Below, one piece after another: positions 41,775-50,064 of a stretch of DNA of 64,000 bases. Source of the stretch: CAKSHC01 sp045595395 (GTDB lineage Bacteria; Bacillota; Clostridia; Oscillospirales; UMGS1783). A model generated the notes under the pieces. That model searched no databases. It worked only from the letters and a program-made list of their open reading frames with translations, and was not told the DNA's origin. Every line of letters begins with the position of its first letter. Within the stretch, counting starts at the first letter, position 1. The stretch is from assembly GCA_045595395.1 (NCBI GenBank), contig JAZOAH010000008.1, positions 49,886 through 113,885 on the forward strand. Reading direction: 5' to 3'. Made by a program: the position numbers and the translations under genes.

Positions 41775-42470
41775 CTATCCTAATTCTAAAAAGTTATTGA
41801 CTTTATCCCACAGATCTTCATTTGTGGCAACATGCGTGTAATTATCCGGTACCTTACCCAACAATACCGATTCTCCAAGCACGATGGATGTACTGACGGT
41901 GGCATATTCGGTATAAGCAGGCATAACGATACCTATCGTCACCGTCACCTCCAACAAAATCTGATGGATGGTCTGATTGATTCCTGCCGCCGAAAAGGTA
42001 TTGACAATATCCGTTTCAGCATAACCGACCGGCGCAAGATCTATGTATATACGAGGCCCGACACCGGACAGCAGTTCCCCGCCGATCACGCTCCCGATGG
42101 GAATACTGATGGTGGCGCTGTCCAATCGGCTGACTCGCTCGGAAATGACCGAGGTCAGCTCCGCCTTGAGTTTGTTGATCAGCGCTGTATTGGTCTTAAG
42201 GGCCGTGACACGATTTTCACTGTCCGTTTCCAACGAGATCAACGACTCATAGGAGATCGAATCCATCGCCAGCACTTGATCAACAGCCGCATTGATCGAG
42301 CGTGTTGCAATAGATTTAGCACGCGCCACGGCAATCGGCCGAATCATCGGCCGCAGTCGCACCAACAATATCACGACCATGATAACTAACAACAATAGAA
42401 TTGCAAGCACAGACACAACCACATGACGAAATCTGCGTGGCCGTCGAGCCGACAACATGGTATTTTTCAT
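41775..42470 (-). CDS. yunB: Sporulation protein YunB
   Basis: YunB is a membrane-anchored protein made in the mother cell and needed for normal sporulation in B. subtilis. The 231-residue sequence has a basic N-terminus, one transmembrane helix at about residues 18-38, and a soluble domain. That domain contains ARAKSIATRSINAAVDQVL, ISIPIGSVIGGELLSG and a late EVTVTIGIVMPAY. GGGTGAG precedes ATG 42470. The -10-like CATATACT on the minus strand about 25 nt upstream could be mother-cell sigma dependent, but the -35 is unclear. Confidence 0.88.
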   Translation of the reverse strand: MKNTMLSARRPRRFRHVVVSVLAILLLLVIMVVILLVRLRPMIRPIAVARAKSIATRSINAAVDQVLAMDSISYESLISLETDSENRVTALKTNTALINKLKAELTSVISERVSRLDSATISIPIGSVIGGELLSGVGPRIYIDLAPVGYAETDIVNTFSAAGINQTIHQILLEVTVTIGIVMPAYTEYATVSTSIVLGESVLLGKVPDNYTHVATNEDLWDKVNNFLELG

Positions 42471-42510
42471 TCATACTCACCCATATCAGTATATGAATGG
42501 GGAGCAAAAA

Positions 42511-43233
42511 TTACTCTGTAATCGGCAGCAGAGACCCGTAGTCCGTCAATGCCTCCTTGCCGATAGAAAGCAGCGTCACGCCGTATTTTGCGCAAAATTC
42601 AACCATTTGCTTATGCTGGGGATGTCGGGAAACATCACCGAAAAAGGCCAGGATATCGGGTGCGATCTTACCGCAAGAGCCACCGATAAAACCCCTGTCA
42701 TATCCGGGCAAAGCAACACCGCCCGGCTCAAGTTCCAGAACATCAATATCATTATTACGCATGGCCTGCGCCAAACCCTTATCTTCAGTGATGGCTGCCG
42801 TTGCCGAAACGATGGCAATCGAGCATTTGGCATAGCCTTGACGCACATCAACAATAGAATATGGCTGTTGTAAAATTTCGGGTGCCGTTGCATCCTTTTT
42901 ACAAAAAAGTACCGTGCCGAGCAGACAGGCATCGTAAGCGATATCCTGCGGATAGTTTGGAGATAGGTTTGTCGTACCCGTCACCTGCTCGATCGACTCG
43001 GGTAAGAATCTCGGCAATTCCTTGGCAACGATCATGCGGCCGCTGCCCAAGTCAAACACCGATAGATCCGGATGCGTGTTAACTGTAACGGGCAATGCCG
43101 GATTTGACGGACATTCAAACAGGTGTATGCCATATTGTCCCAATGTCCGACGCATCGAAAGCGGAAGTTGACAGCTAACGATGGCCGCCGTGATCGGACG
43201 GGTCGGCAGATGAGGGTAGCGCAGATACGACAT
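42511..43233 (-). CDS. Conserved hypothetical protein, GME-fold-like (DUF6873-type)
   Basis: This 240-residue protein resembles a small Clostridia family related in fold to guanidine-modifying enzymes. The evidence is FECPSNPALPVTVNTHPDLSV near the N-terminus and GFIGGSCGKI near residue 185, with repeated short beta-alpha units. The active-site Asp/His/Cys set of arginine deiminases cannot be confirmed by eye; D56 and C188-like positions are candidates. It begins 8 nt after the permease gene's stop codon in the hlyD-macB cluster but is encoded downstream, so it may be a read-through gene. The family call is my recollection and is uncertain. Confidence 0.5.
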   Translation of the reverse strand: MSYLRYPHLPTRPITAAIVSCQLPLSMRRTLGQYGIHLFECPSNPALPVTVNTHPDLSVFDLGSGRMIVAKELPRFLPESIEQVTGTTNLSPNYPQDIAYDACLLGTVLFCKKDATAPEILQQPYSIVDVRQGYAKCSIAIVSATAAITEDKGLAQAMRNNDIDVLELEPGGVALPGYDRGFIGGSCGKIAPDILAFFGDVSRHPQHKQMVEFCAKYGVTLLSIGKEALTDYGSLLPITE

Positions 43234-43241
43234 TCAAACAC

Positions 43242-44420
43242 CTACTCACATTTCAAGCATTCGATCGGATTGAGTGTTGCTGCTTTTTTTGCAGGATACA
43301 CACTAAATATAATACCGATAACCGCGCAAAAAAGCAAGGCGCAAATAGCAATATTCATGTTAAAGTTTGAAATAATCCCTAAAATCGGCTGGGCCGCCAA
43401 CGATAACAAATAGCCGAACAGGATACCGACCAATCCGCCAATAACCGATAATACGACGGCTTCCACCATGAATTCAGCCATGATATTCCCATTGGTTGCG
43501 CCGATGGCCTTCTTCATGCCGATCTCCTGGCGTCGTTCATGAACGGCAACCAGCATAATCGTCATGACCCCCACACCACCGACGACCAGAGATACAGCGG
43601 CAATGGCCGATATGATCACCGTTACCGTCCCAATAACCGAGCTGATCGTTTCCTCCTGATTGGACAGATTCTCATAAGAGTAGCCGGCTTGGCGAGAATT
43701 CGCCTCCAATAAGCTCATGACTTTTTTGCAGACGGTATCAGCGTTGGCCCCCTCATGAACAGACATGATAAAGGCCTCAAAGCTGGAGCTTCCGGACAGA
43801 TCAAAAACGGTTGTATAGGGCACATATACGAAGACCGCCGAATCACCGAGTAGGCTACCGATCGGTGTGGTGTTTTTGGATATTACGCCGATAATTTGAA
43901 ATGTCTCTTCCCTATCGTTGATTGATAAACAGATCGGCCTACCAACAACATCCTCTCGTCGGTACAGTTGCAGCGCCAGTTCCGAGTCGATCATACAGAC
44001 CTTTGCAGCACTGTTGATCTCCGATGCGGAAAACCCACGCCCATAGGTAGCCCCTGCAACCGAAAGGGCAATCGCATTGTTCCCAACTCCTAGGGCGGTG
44101 ACGGACATGGTGGGACGAGTGATGCCCATCCGTATCTGCCTATAAATCAGAGGCATGACCGAGGTTACCTCTTCAACATGAGATTCGATATAACTTACAT
44201 CTTGTGATTGAAAGGCCGCTGTAGAGGGAGCCGTAACGACCACCCCCGAAAAACCGTAGGACTTAAAGGCATCAAGGATCTGGGTGCGCCCGCCGTCCCC
44301 TACTGAGTAGACAGCAATAACCGAGCAAGTGCCGACAATGATTCCGATCATGGTTAAGACCGTTCGTGAACCGTGACGGATCATGTTGCGAAAAGCCATT
44401 TTAACGCAATCTATCACCAT
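43242..44420 (-). CDS. MacB-like ABC transporter permease (FtsX domain)
   Basis: The 392-residue protein has the MacB/FtsX plan: one N-terminal transmembrane helix (TVLTMIGIIVGTCSVIAVYS), a large extracytoplasmic domain of about 220 residues, and three C-terminal helices. EIGMKKAIGATNGNIMAEFMVEAVVLSVIGGLVG is the conserved coupling region. Unlike E. coli MacB it has no fused ATPase. I chose ATG 44420, with GGGTGG just ahead. It overlaps the adaptor gene by 7 nt. No ATP-binding gene is adjacent, so it must borrow one or be inactive as a pump. Confidence 0.88.
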   Translation of the reverse strand: MVIDCVKMAFRNMIRHGSRTVLTMIGIIVGTCSVIAVYSVGDGGRTQILDAFKSYGFSGVVVTAPSTAAFQSQDVSYIESHVEEVTSVMPLIYRQIRMGITRPTMSVTALGVGNNAIALSVAGATYGRGFSASEINSAAKVCMIDSELALQLYRREDVVGRPICLSINDREETFQIIGVISKNTTPIGSLLGDSAVFVYVPYTTVFDLSGSSSFEAFIMSVHEGANADTVCKKVMSLLEANSRQAGYSYENLSNQEETISSVIGTVTVIISAIAAVSLVVGGVGVMTIMLVAVHERRQEIGMKKAIGATNGNIMAEFMVEAVVLSVIGGLVGILFGYLLSLAAQPILGIISNFNMNIAICALLFCAVIGIIFSVYPAKKAATLNPIECLKCE

Positions 44421-45424
44421 GTTTTCCACCCATCGGCCAGACGAACAGTATCGCCATCCTCAACAGAGGCACTAATCTTTGATACAATAAACTCCTCGAT
44501 ATCAAAATTGGAAACCTCTGCATAACCGTTGGACGTGTAACGACAGGAAATATATTTTTTACACACATGACCATCTTGATAGACCCAGACAAATTCCTTG
44601 CCGGTATCATCCTGGTCGATCATCTCCAGCGGGATCTTCACAACCGCATTGCGGATGCCAAGTTGGATCTTTGCCGTTGCTGTAAATCCGGGCATGATCG
44701 CTTTGTCGGGATTACGAAGAGAAATATCAACAGCGATCTGTGCGCCGGAATTGTCAAATAGCGATTGATTGGCGTGCTGTGCGATCCGCATTACATTTCC
44801 GTAATAGGTACGGCCGCCAAATCCGCTGCCGGTTATTAAGACGGTCTGCCCAACAACAATTTCAGAGATCCGATCTTCTGCCACCTGTATACGGATGCCC
44901 ATTTCATTCATGTCGGTTATGATAAACAACGGCATTGCCGTACTGGCATATTTCCCCTCCTCAATCATGACCGTACTAACATAACCACTTGCCGGAGCAC
45001 GAATACCTGCACCGGACAAAATCACCGGGTCATACGCACTTTCCTGTGTCACAGCACCAAATATCTCGCTTAGCGTGTTCTCATCCACGCTACCGCTATA
45101 GGAAAATATATCCTGCATATTCTGACGGATGGAATCAACCGCCGTATCGTTCAGGTCAAGTCGCGCCAGCAGTTCTCCTTCCTGCACATATTGACCCTCC
45201 TGTACATAAATATCTGTCACCCGTGCCGAATGAGAGGAAAAAACACCGTACCCCTTGGCGTAGACAACCCCGCCATAAGAAACAGTATCAGTCACACGCC
45301 CTACTTGCGCCTTGGCTAACGATACTTCCGGTAAATTATCATAAAAATAATCTGCTGAAAAACCGCATACAGTCAGCAGAAGATAGGTAATGATCACTAT
45401 TGCTTTGTATTTTTTCATGGACAC
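44414..45424 (-). CDS. HlyD/MacA-family membrane fusion (adaptor) protein
   Basis: The 336-residue protein has an N-terminal anchor helix, then a barrel-sandwich lipoyl-like domain in two halves (VYAKGYGVFSSHSARVTDIYVQEGQYVQEGELLARLD and IRAPASGYVSTVMIEEGKYAS). A short linker lies between them, so the coiled-coil hairpin is much reduced. A beta-barrel and membrane-proximal domain follow. It pairs with the MacB-like permease downstream, as MacA/YknX with MacB/YknZ. A YknY-type ATPase is missing from this locus. Confidence 0.85.
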   Translation of the reverse strand: MSMKKYKAIVIITYLLLTVCGFSADYFYDNLPEVSLAKAQVGRVTDTVSYGGVVYAKGYGVFSSHSARVTDIYVQEGQYVQEGELLARLDLNDTAVDSIRQNMQDIFSYSGSVDENTLSEIFGAVTQESAYDPVILSGAGIRAPASGYVSTVMIEEGKYASTAMPLFIITDMNEMGIRIQVAEDRISEIVVGQTVLITGSGFGGRTYYGNVMRIAQHANQSLFDNSGAQIAVDISLRNPDKAIMPGFTATAKIQLGIRNAVVKIPLEMIDQDDTGKEFVWVYQDGHVCKKYISCRYTSNGYAEVSNFDIEEFIVSKISASVEDGDTVRLADGWKTW

Positions 45425-45526
45425 ACACCCCTTTCACAGTTCTATTTTGACAATGAAAAAGACAAATACACCCGAAATGTATAATAAATTTTATTTCACG
45501 CACAATACAAAGCGGAGTGATGAAAT

Positions 45527-45682
45527 ATGGGAATTATTCGTTGCGAGCATCCCTGCCGATATCAAGCAGACGGGTATTGCAAACTCAGCGGTTGCGCCAC
45601 CGTTAATCAAAAAGAGATCGCACGAACGGGGTGTGCCTTTTTTGACAAAAAAGAAAGGGATGATTCCTCATCCCTAACTTAA
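45527..45682 (+). CDS. Small cysteine-rich protein, 51 aa
   Basis: ATG 45527 follows GCGGAGTGATG, and the frame ends at 45682. The product begins MGIIRCEHPCRYQADGYC and continues with KLSGCA and a TGCAFF segment. The spacing C-x3-C-x7-C-x4-C-x12-C matches small Clostridia proteins with four to five conserved cysteines and an RTGCAFF/DCAYF-like end. Databases often mislabel them as hydroxymyristoyl-ACP dehydratases. A metal-binding role is likely but unproven. A TATAAT at about 45479-45484 may be its -10. Confidence 0.65.
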   Translation: MGIIRCEHPCRYQADGYCKLSGCATVNQKEIARTGCAFFDKKERDDSSSLT

Positions 45683-45706
45683 TACCAAGATAGATTTTTT
45701 ATAATA

Positions 45707-46282
45707 TCAGTCGTTATTTTTGAGATTGGCAACAGCGGGAATACGACCGATGAAGAAGGCAACAGCAGTCGTTAAAATCAATTCCGGAAGCATATACGAG
45801 CCGTTATAGGCAAGCGACCAGGTCAGCGGGGTAAATCCGATTTGATCGTATTCAGCAAAAAGAATGATGCCCGAGAGAACATGCATCAAATAACGCCAGG
45901 TCAGGCAGACAATGGCGCTGATCCACAATCCATTCTTCTTTCCGTGGAACAAGCCGGCAAAACTCAGGCCACCATAAGCCAGCAAATAGTCCAGCAACAG
46001 TGTACCAATGAAAATAGCGGGAGTAAGCCCCCATCCGGAGATCTGAGCAATATCCAGAAGGATCTGCAGGACCGCATAGGACACGCCGGTCAGCAAGCCC
46101 CATTTGATGCCATGGCGATATCCGGCAAGCAAAATCGGCAGCATGCTGACAACGGTGATCGAGCCGCCCAAGGCCCAAAAAGAATTGATCTTGAGAAAAT
46201 TCAGGATGACGGCCATGGCGATCAGGATGGCACATTCGACGAGCTTACGAAGTGGTGAGTTTGTGTTTTTGATGGAATTCAT
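45707..46282 (-). CDS. thiT: Thiamine ECF transporter substrate-binding subunit ThiT
   Basis: ThiT is the integral-membrane S-component that captures thiamine for energy-coupling-factor transporters. The 191-residue protein has six helices. It shows the family pattern LVECAILIAMAVILNFL near the N-terminus, which is the ECF-interaction helix, and the binding-site segment WRYLMHVLSGIILFAEY. I chose ATG 46282 with GGAGGAG upstream; the longer frame extends into the riboswitch terminator. The TPP riboswitch directly upstream confirms the substrate class. The ECF module genes are elsewhere. Confidence 0.93.
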   Translation of the reverse strand: MNSIKNTNSPLRKLVECAILIAMAVILNFLKINSFWALGGSITVVSMLPILLAGYRHGIKWGLLTGVSYAVLQILLDIAQISGWGLTPAIFIGTLLLDYLLAYGGLSFAGLFHGKKNGLWISAIVCLTWRYLMHVLSGIILFAEYDQIGFTPLTWSLAYNGSYMLPELILTTAVAFFIGRIPAVANLKNND

Positions 46283-46300
46283 TTGTTTTTCTCCTCCAAA

Positions 46301-46335
46301 ATAAAAATTCTCATACGGAAAATCCGCATGAGAAT
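46301..46335 (-). terminator. Riboswitch-controlled terminator ahead of thiT
   Basis: ATTCTCATACGG (46307-46318) pairs with CCGCATGAGAAT (46324-46335), one G·U pair included, and on the minus strand is followed by TTTTTATTTT. It stands between the TPP aptamer and the thiT ribosome binding site, so ligand-dependent termination is likely. Confidence 0.85.
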
Positions 46336-46344
46336 ACACGTATC

Positions 46345-46437
46345 CACGATCTCCCTACGCCGGCATTATCCGTATCAGGTTCCTTGGGTCCCGGGTCTCC
46401 CCGATCTCAGCCGACCTATGGTCAGCACCCCATTTAG
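46345..46437 (-). promoter_or_regulatory. TPP riboswitch (THI element)
   Basis: On the minus strand the aptamer shows the THI signatures GGGGTGC, GGCTGAGATC, GACCC, AAGGAACCTGATACGGATA and ATGCCGGCGTAGGGA in order. The P3 extension is short. Binding of thiamine pyrophosphate would favour the terminator at 46301-46335 and switch off thiT. Confidence 0.96.
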
Positions 46438-46446
46438 TTCACACTC

Positions 46447-46474
46447 ATTATACATCGTTTTTCAGTTTTGTCAA
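46447..46474 (-). promoter_or_regulatory. Sigma-A promoter of the TPP riboswitch-thiT unit
   Basis: On the minus strand TTGACA (46474-46469), a 16-nt spacer and TATAAT (46452-46447). It overlaps the last codons of rluD, so thiT has its own transcript even though it follows the rluD operon. Confidence 0.82.
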
Positions 46475-47371
46475 TACCGAATTGAAATATTCCGGCAAAT
46501 CGCTCTCAAACAACAGCCGTTCACCCGTTGTCGGATGTGTAAAGCCAATTACCTTTGCATGCAAACATTGCCCATTTAAGCGGAAAGGATCCTTGGTTTC
46601 GCCATAAGTGACATCACCCAGCAGCGGATGCCCGATATGCGACATATGCACACGGATCTGATGGGTCCGTCCCGTTTCCAGACGACATTCGATATACGTA
46701 TATTTGCCGAGTTGTTCTAAAGTGCGGAAATGGGTAACGGCATGCTTGGAATTGAGCGGCGTGACCGCCATCTTTTTCCGATCCTTCTTGCTACGGCCGA
46801 TCGGCGCATTGACCGTACCTTCCTCTCCGGGATTCCCACAGACGATGGCGTGATAGACACGGTCCATGCTGTGCTCCTTGAACTGTTTAGCTAAGGACTG
46901 ATGAGCCAAATCGGTTTTAGCGATCACCAGCAAGCCGCTGGTGTTTTTATCAATGCGATGCACGATACCGGGGCGCATCACACCGTTGATTCCCGAAAGT
47001 TCATCGCCGCAGGCATGGAGAAGAGCATTGACCAATGTACCGTCCGGATTACCCGCCGCCGGATGCACGACCATCCCGCGCGGCTTATTCACAACGGCAA
47101 CCTGATCGTCCATGTAGACAATGTCCAGCGGTATGTCCTGCGGTTTTGCCTCACAAGGTACCGGCTCGGGCAAATCCACCGTCAGACTATCCCCCAACGC
47201 AACGGTGTGCTTTTTACCGGCACATTTCCCATTAACCAACACGGCACCACTTTCACAGAGCGCCGCCAAGGAAGATCGGGAATGTTCAGGTAAAAGCCGC
47301 GAAAGCGCCTTGTCCAGGCGCTCTCCAGCCACATCTTCAGTTATCATCAATCGGATCGACTGTGGATTCAT
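46448..47371 (-). CDS. rluD: RluA/RluD family 23S rRNA pseudouridine synthase
   Basis: The 307-residue protein has an N-terminal S4 RNA-binding domain (ERLDKALSRLLPEHSRSSLAA) and the catalytic PSI domain. The aspartate lies in HRIDKNTSGLLVIAKT; the ETGRTHQIRVHMSHIGHPLLGD segment follows. The B. subtilis orthologue YlyB is next to lspA as here. ATG 47371 has GGAG 8 nt upstream and overlaps lspA by 35 nt. Exact target uridines are inferred from RluD. Confidence 0.92.
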   Translation of the reverse strand: MNPQSIRLMITEDVAGERLDKALSRLLPEHSRSSLAALCESGAVLVNGKCAGKKHTVALGDSLTVDLPEPVPCEAKPQDIPLDIVYMDDQVAVVNKPRGMVVHPAAGNPDGTLVNALLHACGDELSGINGVMRPGIVHRIDKNTSGLLVIAKTDLAHQSLAKQFKEHSMDRVYHAIVCGNPGEEGTVNAPIGRSKKDRKKMAVTPLNSKHAVTHFRTLEQLGKYTYIECRLETGRTHQIRVHMSHIGHPLLGDVTYGETKDPFRLNGQCLHAKVIGFTHPTTGERLLFESDLPEYFNSVLTKLKNDV

Positions 47372-47858
47372 CGGAAGTCTCCGTATCTTCGACTCTTTTC
47401 TTAGCAAACAAGGGGTGCTCTTTATCAAAAAACAGGATCACAACAATTAAAGCCATGCCGCCCAGTGTTATGAAGATATCGGCCACATTAAATATAGCAA
47501 ACTCAACAAAATCGACCATAAACATATCCACAACATAGCCGTAGACAAGGCGATCGATCAAATTGCCGATTCCGCCTCCGACAATTGAAGCCACGCAGAT
47601 CTGATAGGGCAAACTCAGTTTTTTGAAGAACAACACATATATGCCGACCGCCACAACCAAAACGGTAATAACGATCAAAATCCATGTATGCTCACGCAAA
47701 ATGGAAAAGGCCGCACCGGTATTCTCCACATAGTAAAAATGGAAAATCCCGTTAATCCCTGCGATTTCTCCGACCGGAGCCAACACCGTCATAGCCCAGT
47801 ATTTTACCAGTCGGTCAAGCACAAGAATGGCGGCAATCAGGATAATTGATAACAGCAT
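47337..47858 (-). CDS. lspA: Lipoprotein signal peptidase II
   Basis: LspA cleaves signal peptides of diacylglyceryl-prolipoproteins made by Lgt (encoded at 27145). Four transmembrane helices, with the family signature VENTGAAFSIL and GNLIDRLVYGYVVDMFMVDF plus FNVADIFITLGG, which carry the two catalytic aspartates. The C-terminal acidic tail (VEDTETSDESTVDPIDDN) is an extension beyond most family members. Length is 173 residues. AAGGAAA is the ribosome binding site. Confidence 0.95.
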   Translation of the reverse strand: MLLSIILIAAILVLDRLVKYWAMTVLAPVGEIAGINGIFHFYYVENTGAAFSILREHTWILIVITVLVVAVGIYVLFFKKLSLPYQICVASIVGGGIGNLIDRLVYGYVVDMFMVDFVEFAIFNVADIFITLGGMALIVVILFFDKEHPLFAKKRVEDTETSDESTVDPIDDN

Positions 47859-47880
47859 GGTTTTCCTTTCCCATGGAAAT

Positions 47881-47907
47881 AATAGGCAGCCGTTTGGGCT
47901 GCCTATT
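47881..47907 (-). terminator. Hairpin after divIVA, probable terminator
   Basis: AATAGGCAGCC (47881-47891) and GGCTGCCTATT (47897-47907) form an 11-bp stem with a 5-nt loop. On the minus strand ATTTCC follows, so the T-tract is weak. Confidence 0.65.
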
Positions 47908-47923
47908 ATGTTTCAGCTTATTG

Positions 47924-48595
47924 TTATGCGTCAAAATTAACGGTATCGTACTCGTTATCGCCTTCTGCTTGAGCCGCATCCATATCATTGATAGCAGCAG
48001 CCAGATCAGCCATATCGTCGACAGGAGCTTCGGGAGCCGCTTCAACTTCCTCCGGGATGTCCAGTCCTTCAGCCACTTCCTCAGCAAAGGTCGACTCTTC
48101 CACATCCTCAACAGGAGCTTCTTCTTCAACCACTTCCTGCTCTTCACGCTCATACACCGGCAACGCCGAAATGATCTCAATATGAGATTTGTATGTAGTG
48201 AGCAACTGATTGCGGAAGCTATTAACCTCTACACGCATGCTTTCATAATGCTCATCGGCCGCCTGAGAAGCGTTAACAGCATTCTGAATGATCTCTTCCG
48301 CCTTGGCGTTAGCCTCATTCATAATCTCTTCCGCTTTGGCCTTTGCTTCCTTGGAGGAAATCTCAACCAATCGCTGAGCTTCCAGCATAGCGCTCTTGAG
48401 GTATTCCTCATCCTTGCGATATTCGGTGATCTTTTCAACCAGCAAATTCATCTTCTTGGTCAGAGCCAGATTTTCATCATAAAGTTTCTGATAATCAGCG
48501 GCGACCGTATCTAAAAATGAATCGACAGCTTCGCACTTATATCCTCCTAATGTCTTAGGCAACGGATATTCTTCAATATCATGAGGTGTAAGCAT
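47924..48595 (-). CDS. divIVA: DivIVA domain protein
   Basis: DivIVA-type proteins mark curved membranes at septa and poles. The membrane-binding N-terminus MLTPHDIEEYPLPKTLGGYKCEAVDSFLD matches the family. A long coiled coil follows to about residue 140, including AKAKAEEIMNEANAKAEEII. The C-terminal 80 residues are very acidic and low complexity (VVEEEAPVEDVEE and similar), probably disordered. Length is 223 residues. The position in the ylmH-yggT-sepF-ylmE cluster supports a cell-division role. Confidence 0.92.
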   Translation of the reverse strand: MLTPHDIEEYPLPKTLGGYKCEAVDSFLDTVAADYQKLYDENLALTKKMNLLVEKITEYRKDEEYLKSAMLEAQRLVEISSKEAKAKAEEIMNEANAKAEEIIQNAVNASQAADEHYESMRVEVNSFRNQLLTTYKSHIEIISALPVYEREEQEVVEEEAPVEDVEESTFAEEVAEGLDIPEEVEAAPEAPVDDMADLAAAINDMDAAQAEGDNEYDTVNFDA

Positions 48596-48611
48596 TTTTC
48601 TAATCTCCTTA

Positions 48612-49376
48612 CTAAATATATTTGTTTATGGTTATGACATATCTCCCTTTGGCTGTAACTTTACCATCGCAGGCAACCAAAAACTTACCGTGTCCACGAA
48701 TGGAGATCGTACAACTTTCAGGGATTGAAAAGGCCGGTTCGGTGCGGACCACCGCATCTACCGTTACCAGCTCTTTTTCAACAAGTAATTTGCCTTTCTC
48801 TCTCGAGTAGTTAACGCATAGAGAAACCACACTGTCCAACCGAAGAGATTTGACCGTACCCTTGCTGGTGCGAAAGTTTCGGATCGGTGCAGGAACATCC
48901 GTTAGCGCAACAACCGAACACTTGACCGCTTCCCTTCCCACACGCTTCAGATCACTTAAAATGACCCGATCTGCGGGCGGTTTGGCAAATACGATCTGAC
49001 CGCTTTGGGTGAGGATAATATCTCCTATGCTTTCACGCTTAATACCCAAACCAATAACCGAGCCGAGAACATCCCGATGAGAAACCTCACCGTATGTCTG
49101 CAATAACACGGCCGTGATCGGCTCATCCGGGACCTGCCATTCATTCTGTGCAATTACAAACGCAACACGCTCGGCATCCGCCCATCCGCCAAATGGCTGC
49201 AGATAAAGATCATAGGCCTGTCCGATCTGACGCACGATAGCCGCCTGGCGCAGATCACAAAAGCAGGTAATGCGTATGCCCTTTCCACGGTCGACCTGAT
49301 CAAACAGATCTATAATATGAGCGGCAAACATACGCTCGGTCGGATCAAAATGACCCAGCATATCTTTTACAGCCAT
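48612..49376 (-). CDS. ylmH: YlmH family RNA-binding protein (S4 domain)
   Basis: The 254-residue protein has an N-terminal domain with FAAHIIDLFDQVDRGKGIRITCFCD and LQPFGGWADAERVAFV. A central segment follows with DVLGSVIGLGIKRESIGDI. The C-terminal S4 RNA-binding domain includes SLRLDSVVSLCVNYSREKGKLLVEKELV. YlmH was recently tied to ribosome rescue and peptidyl-tRNA handling in Bacillus. The start overlaps yggT by 10 nt, consistent with a tightly packed operon with divIVA. Confidence 0.92.
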   Translation of the reverse strand: MAVKDMLGHFDPTERMFAAHIIDLFDQVDRGKGIRITCFCDLRQAAIVRQIGQAYDLYLQPFGGWADAERVAFVIAQNEWQVPDEPITAVLLQTYGEVSHRDVLGSVIGLGIKRESIGDIILTQSGQIVFAKPPADRVILSDLKRVGREAVKCSVVALTDVPAPIRNFRTSKGTVKSLRLDSVVSLCVNYSREKGKLLVEKELVTVDAVVRTEPAFSIPESCTISIRGHGKFLVACDGKVTAKGRYVITINKYI

Positions 49377-49648
49377 CGGATAACATTCCCCAAGAAGGAA
49401 AGGATCAAAAGCACAACCAGCGGCGAAAAGTCAACCGGCAAGCCCTGTAAAAACGGGACCTTATCCAGCAAGCGCCGGATCGGCTGCAAAATCGGATCGG
49501 TAATGGCTCGAATCATACCGTAGATGCGATGGAAGGTCGAATTGGTGACAGCCATAGCCACAAAGGATAGCACAGCTCTGGCAACGATCAACAACTCAAG
49601 CAATCCGAAGAGAGAGAACAGGATCTGTCGGGTGATTGGCCAAATCAT
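49367..49648 (-). CDS. yggT: YggT family membrane protein
   Basis: A 93-residue protein with two hydrophobic helices and the family motif ITDPILQPIRRLLDKVP between them. YggT/YlmG proteins are linked to cell division and osmotic balance in several bacteria, with no biochemical function assigned. It overlaps sepF by 4 nt (ATGA-type) and ylmH by 10 nt. Confidence 0.93.
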   Translation of the reverse strand: MIWPITRQILFSLFGLLELLIVARAVLSFVAMAVTNSTFHRIYGMIRAITDPILQPIRRLLDKVPFLQGLPVDFSPLVVLLILSFLGNVIRWL

Positions 49649-50052
49649 TCCAGCTTAAAGGAATCGGTTTCGATTGTATCCATACCCTCGCCCGAAAACT
49701 CCGAGCCGTAAGGAATGATCAGGTAGGTGCCGACCGACACATTCTTGATCTTGGCGCGAACAGCATAGGCAGCACCGCTGAGCACATCAAGAATGCGGCG
49801 GGCAATTTCCTTGCCGGTATTGTCAAGATTCAAAACAACAGTTTTATGAGCGATCACATGATCGGCCACCGAGATAGCATCGTTAAATTCGCTGGGGCGA
49901 ACCAACACATACTGAGGCGCATTGGAATTGCTGACAGCAGGAGCGACACGAGAAGCATCAGCAGCATTGATAGCCTCGCTCAGATCATCAGTCTCTTCAT
50001 TTGTCATAACATCTTCAGGATCGGGGGGGAACAACTTATCCATTAAACCCAT
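49645..50052 (-). CDS. sepF: Cell division protein SepF
   Basis: SepF polymerises into rings and tethers FtsZ to the membrane. The 135-residue protein starts with a membrane-targeting amphipathic helix (MGLMDKLF). An acidic linker follows, then the SepF core VRPSEFNDAISVADHVIAHKTVVLNLDNTGKEIARRILDVLSGAAYA and IIPYGSEF near the C-terminus. AGGAGGAAAG is a strong ribosome binding site. FtsZ and FtsA genes are not in the window. Confidence 0.95.
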   Translation of the reverse strand: MGLMDKLFPPDPEDVMTNEETDDLSEAINAADASRVAPAVSNSNAPQYVLVRPSEFNDAISVADHVIAHKTVVLNLDNTGKEIARRILDVLSGAAYAVRAKIKNVSVGTYLIIPYGSEFSGEGMDTIETDSFKLE

Positions 50053-50064
50053 TTTTCTTTCCTC

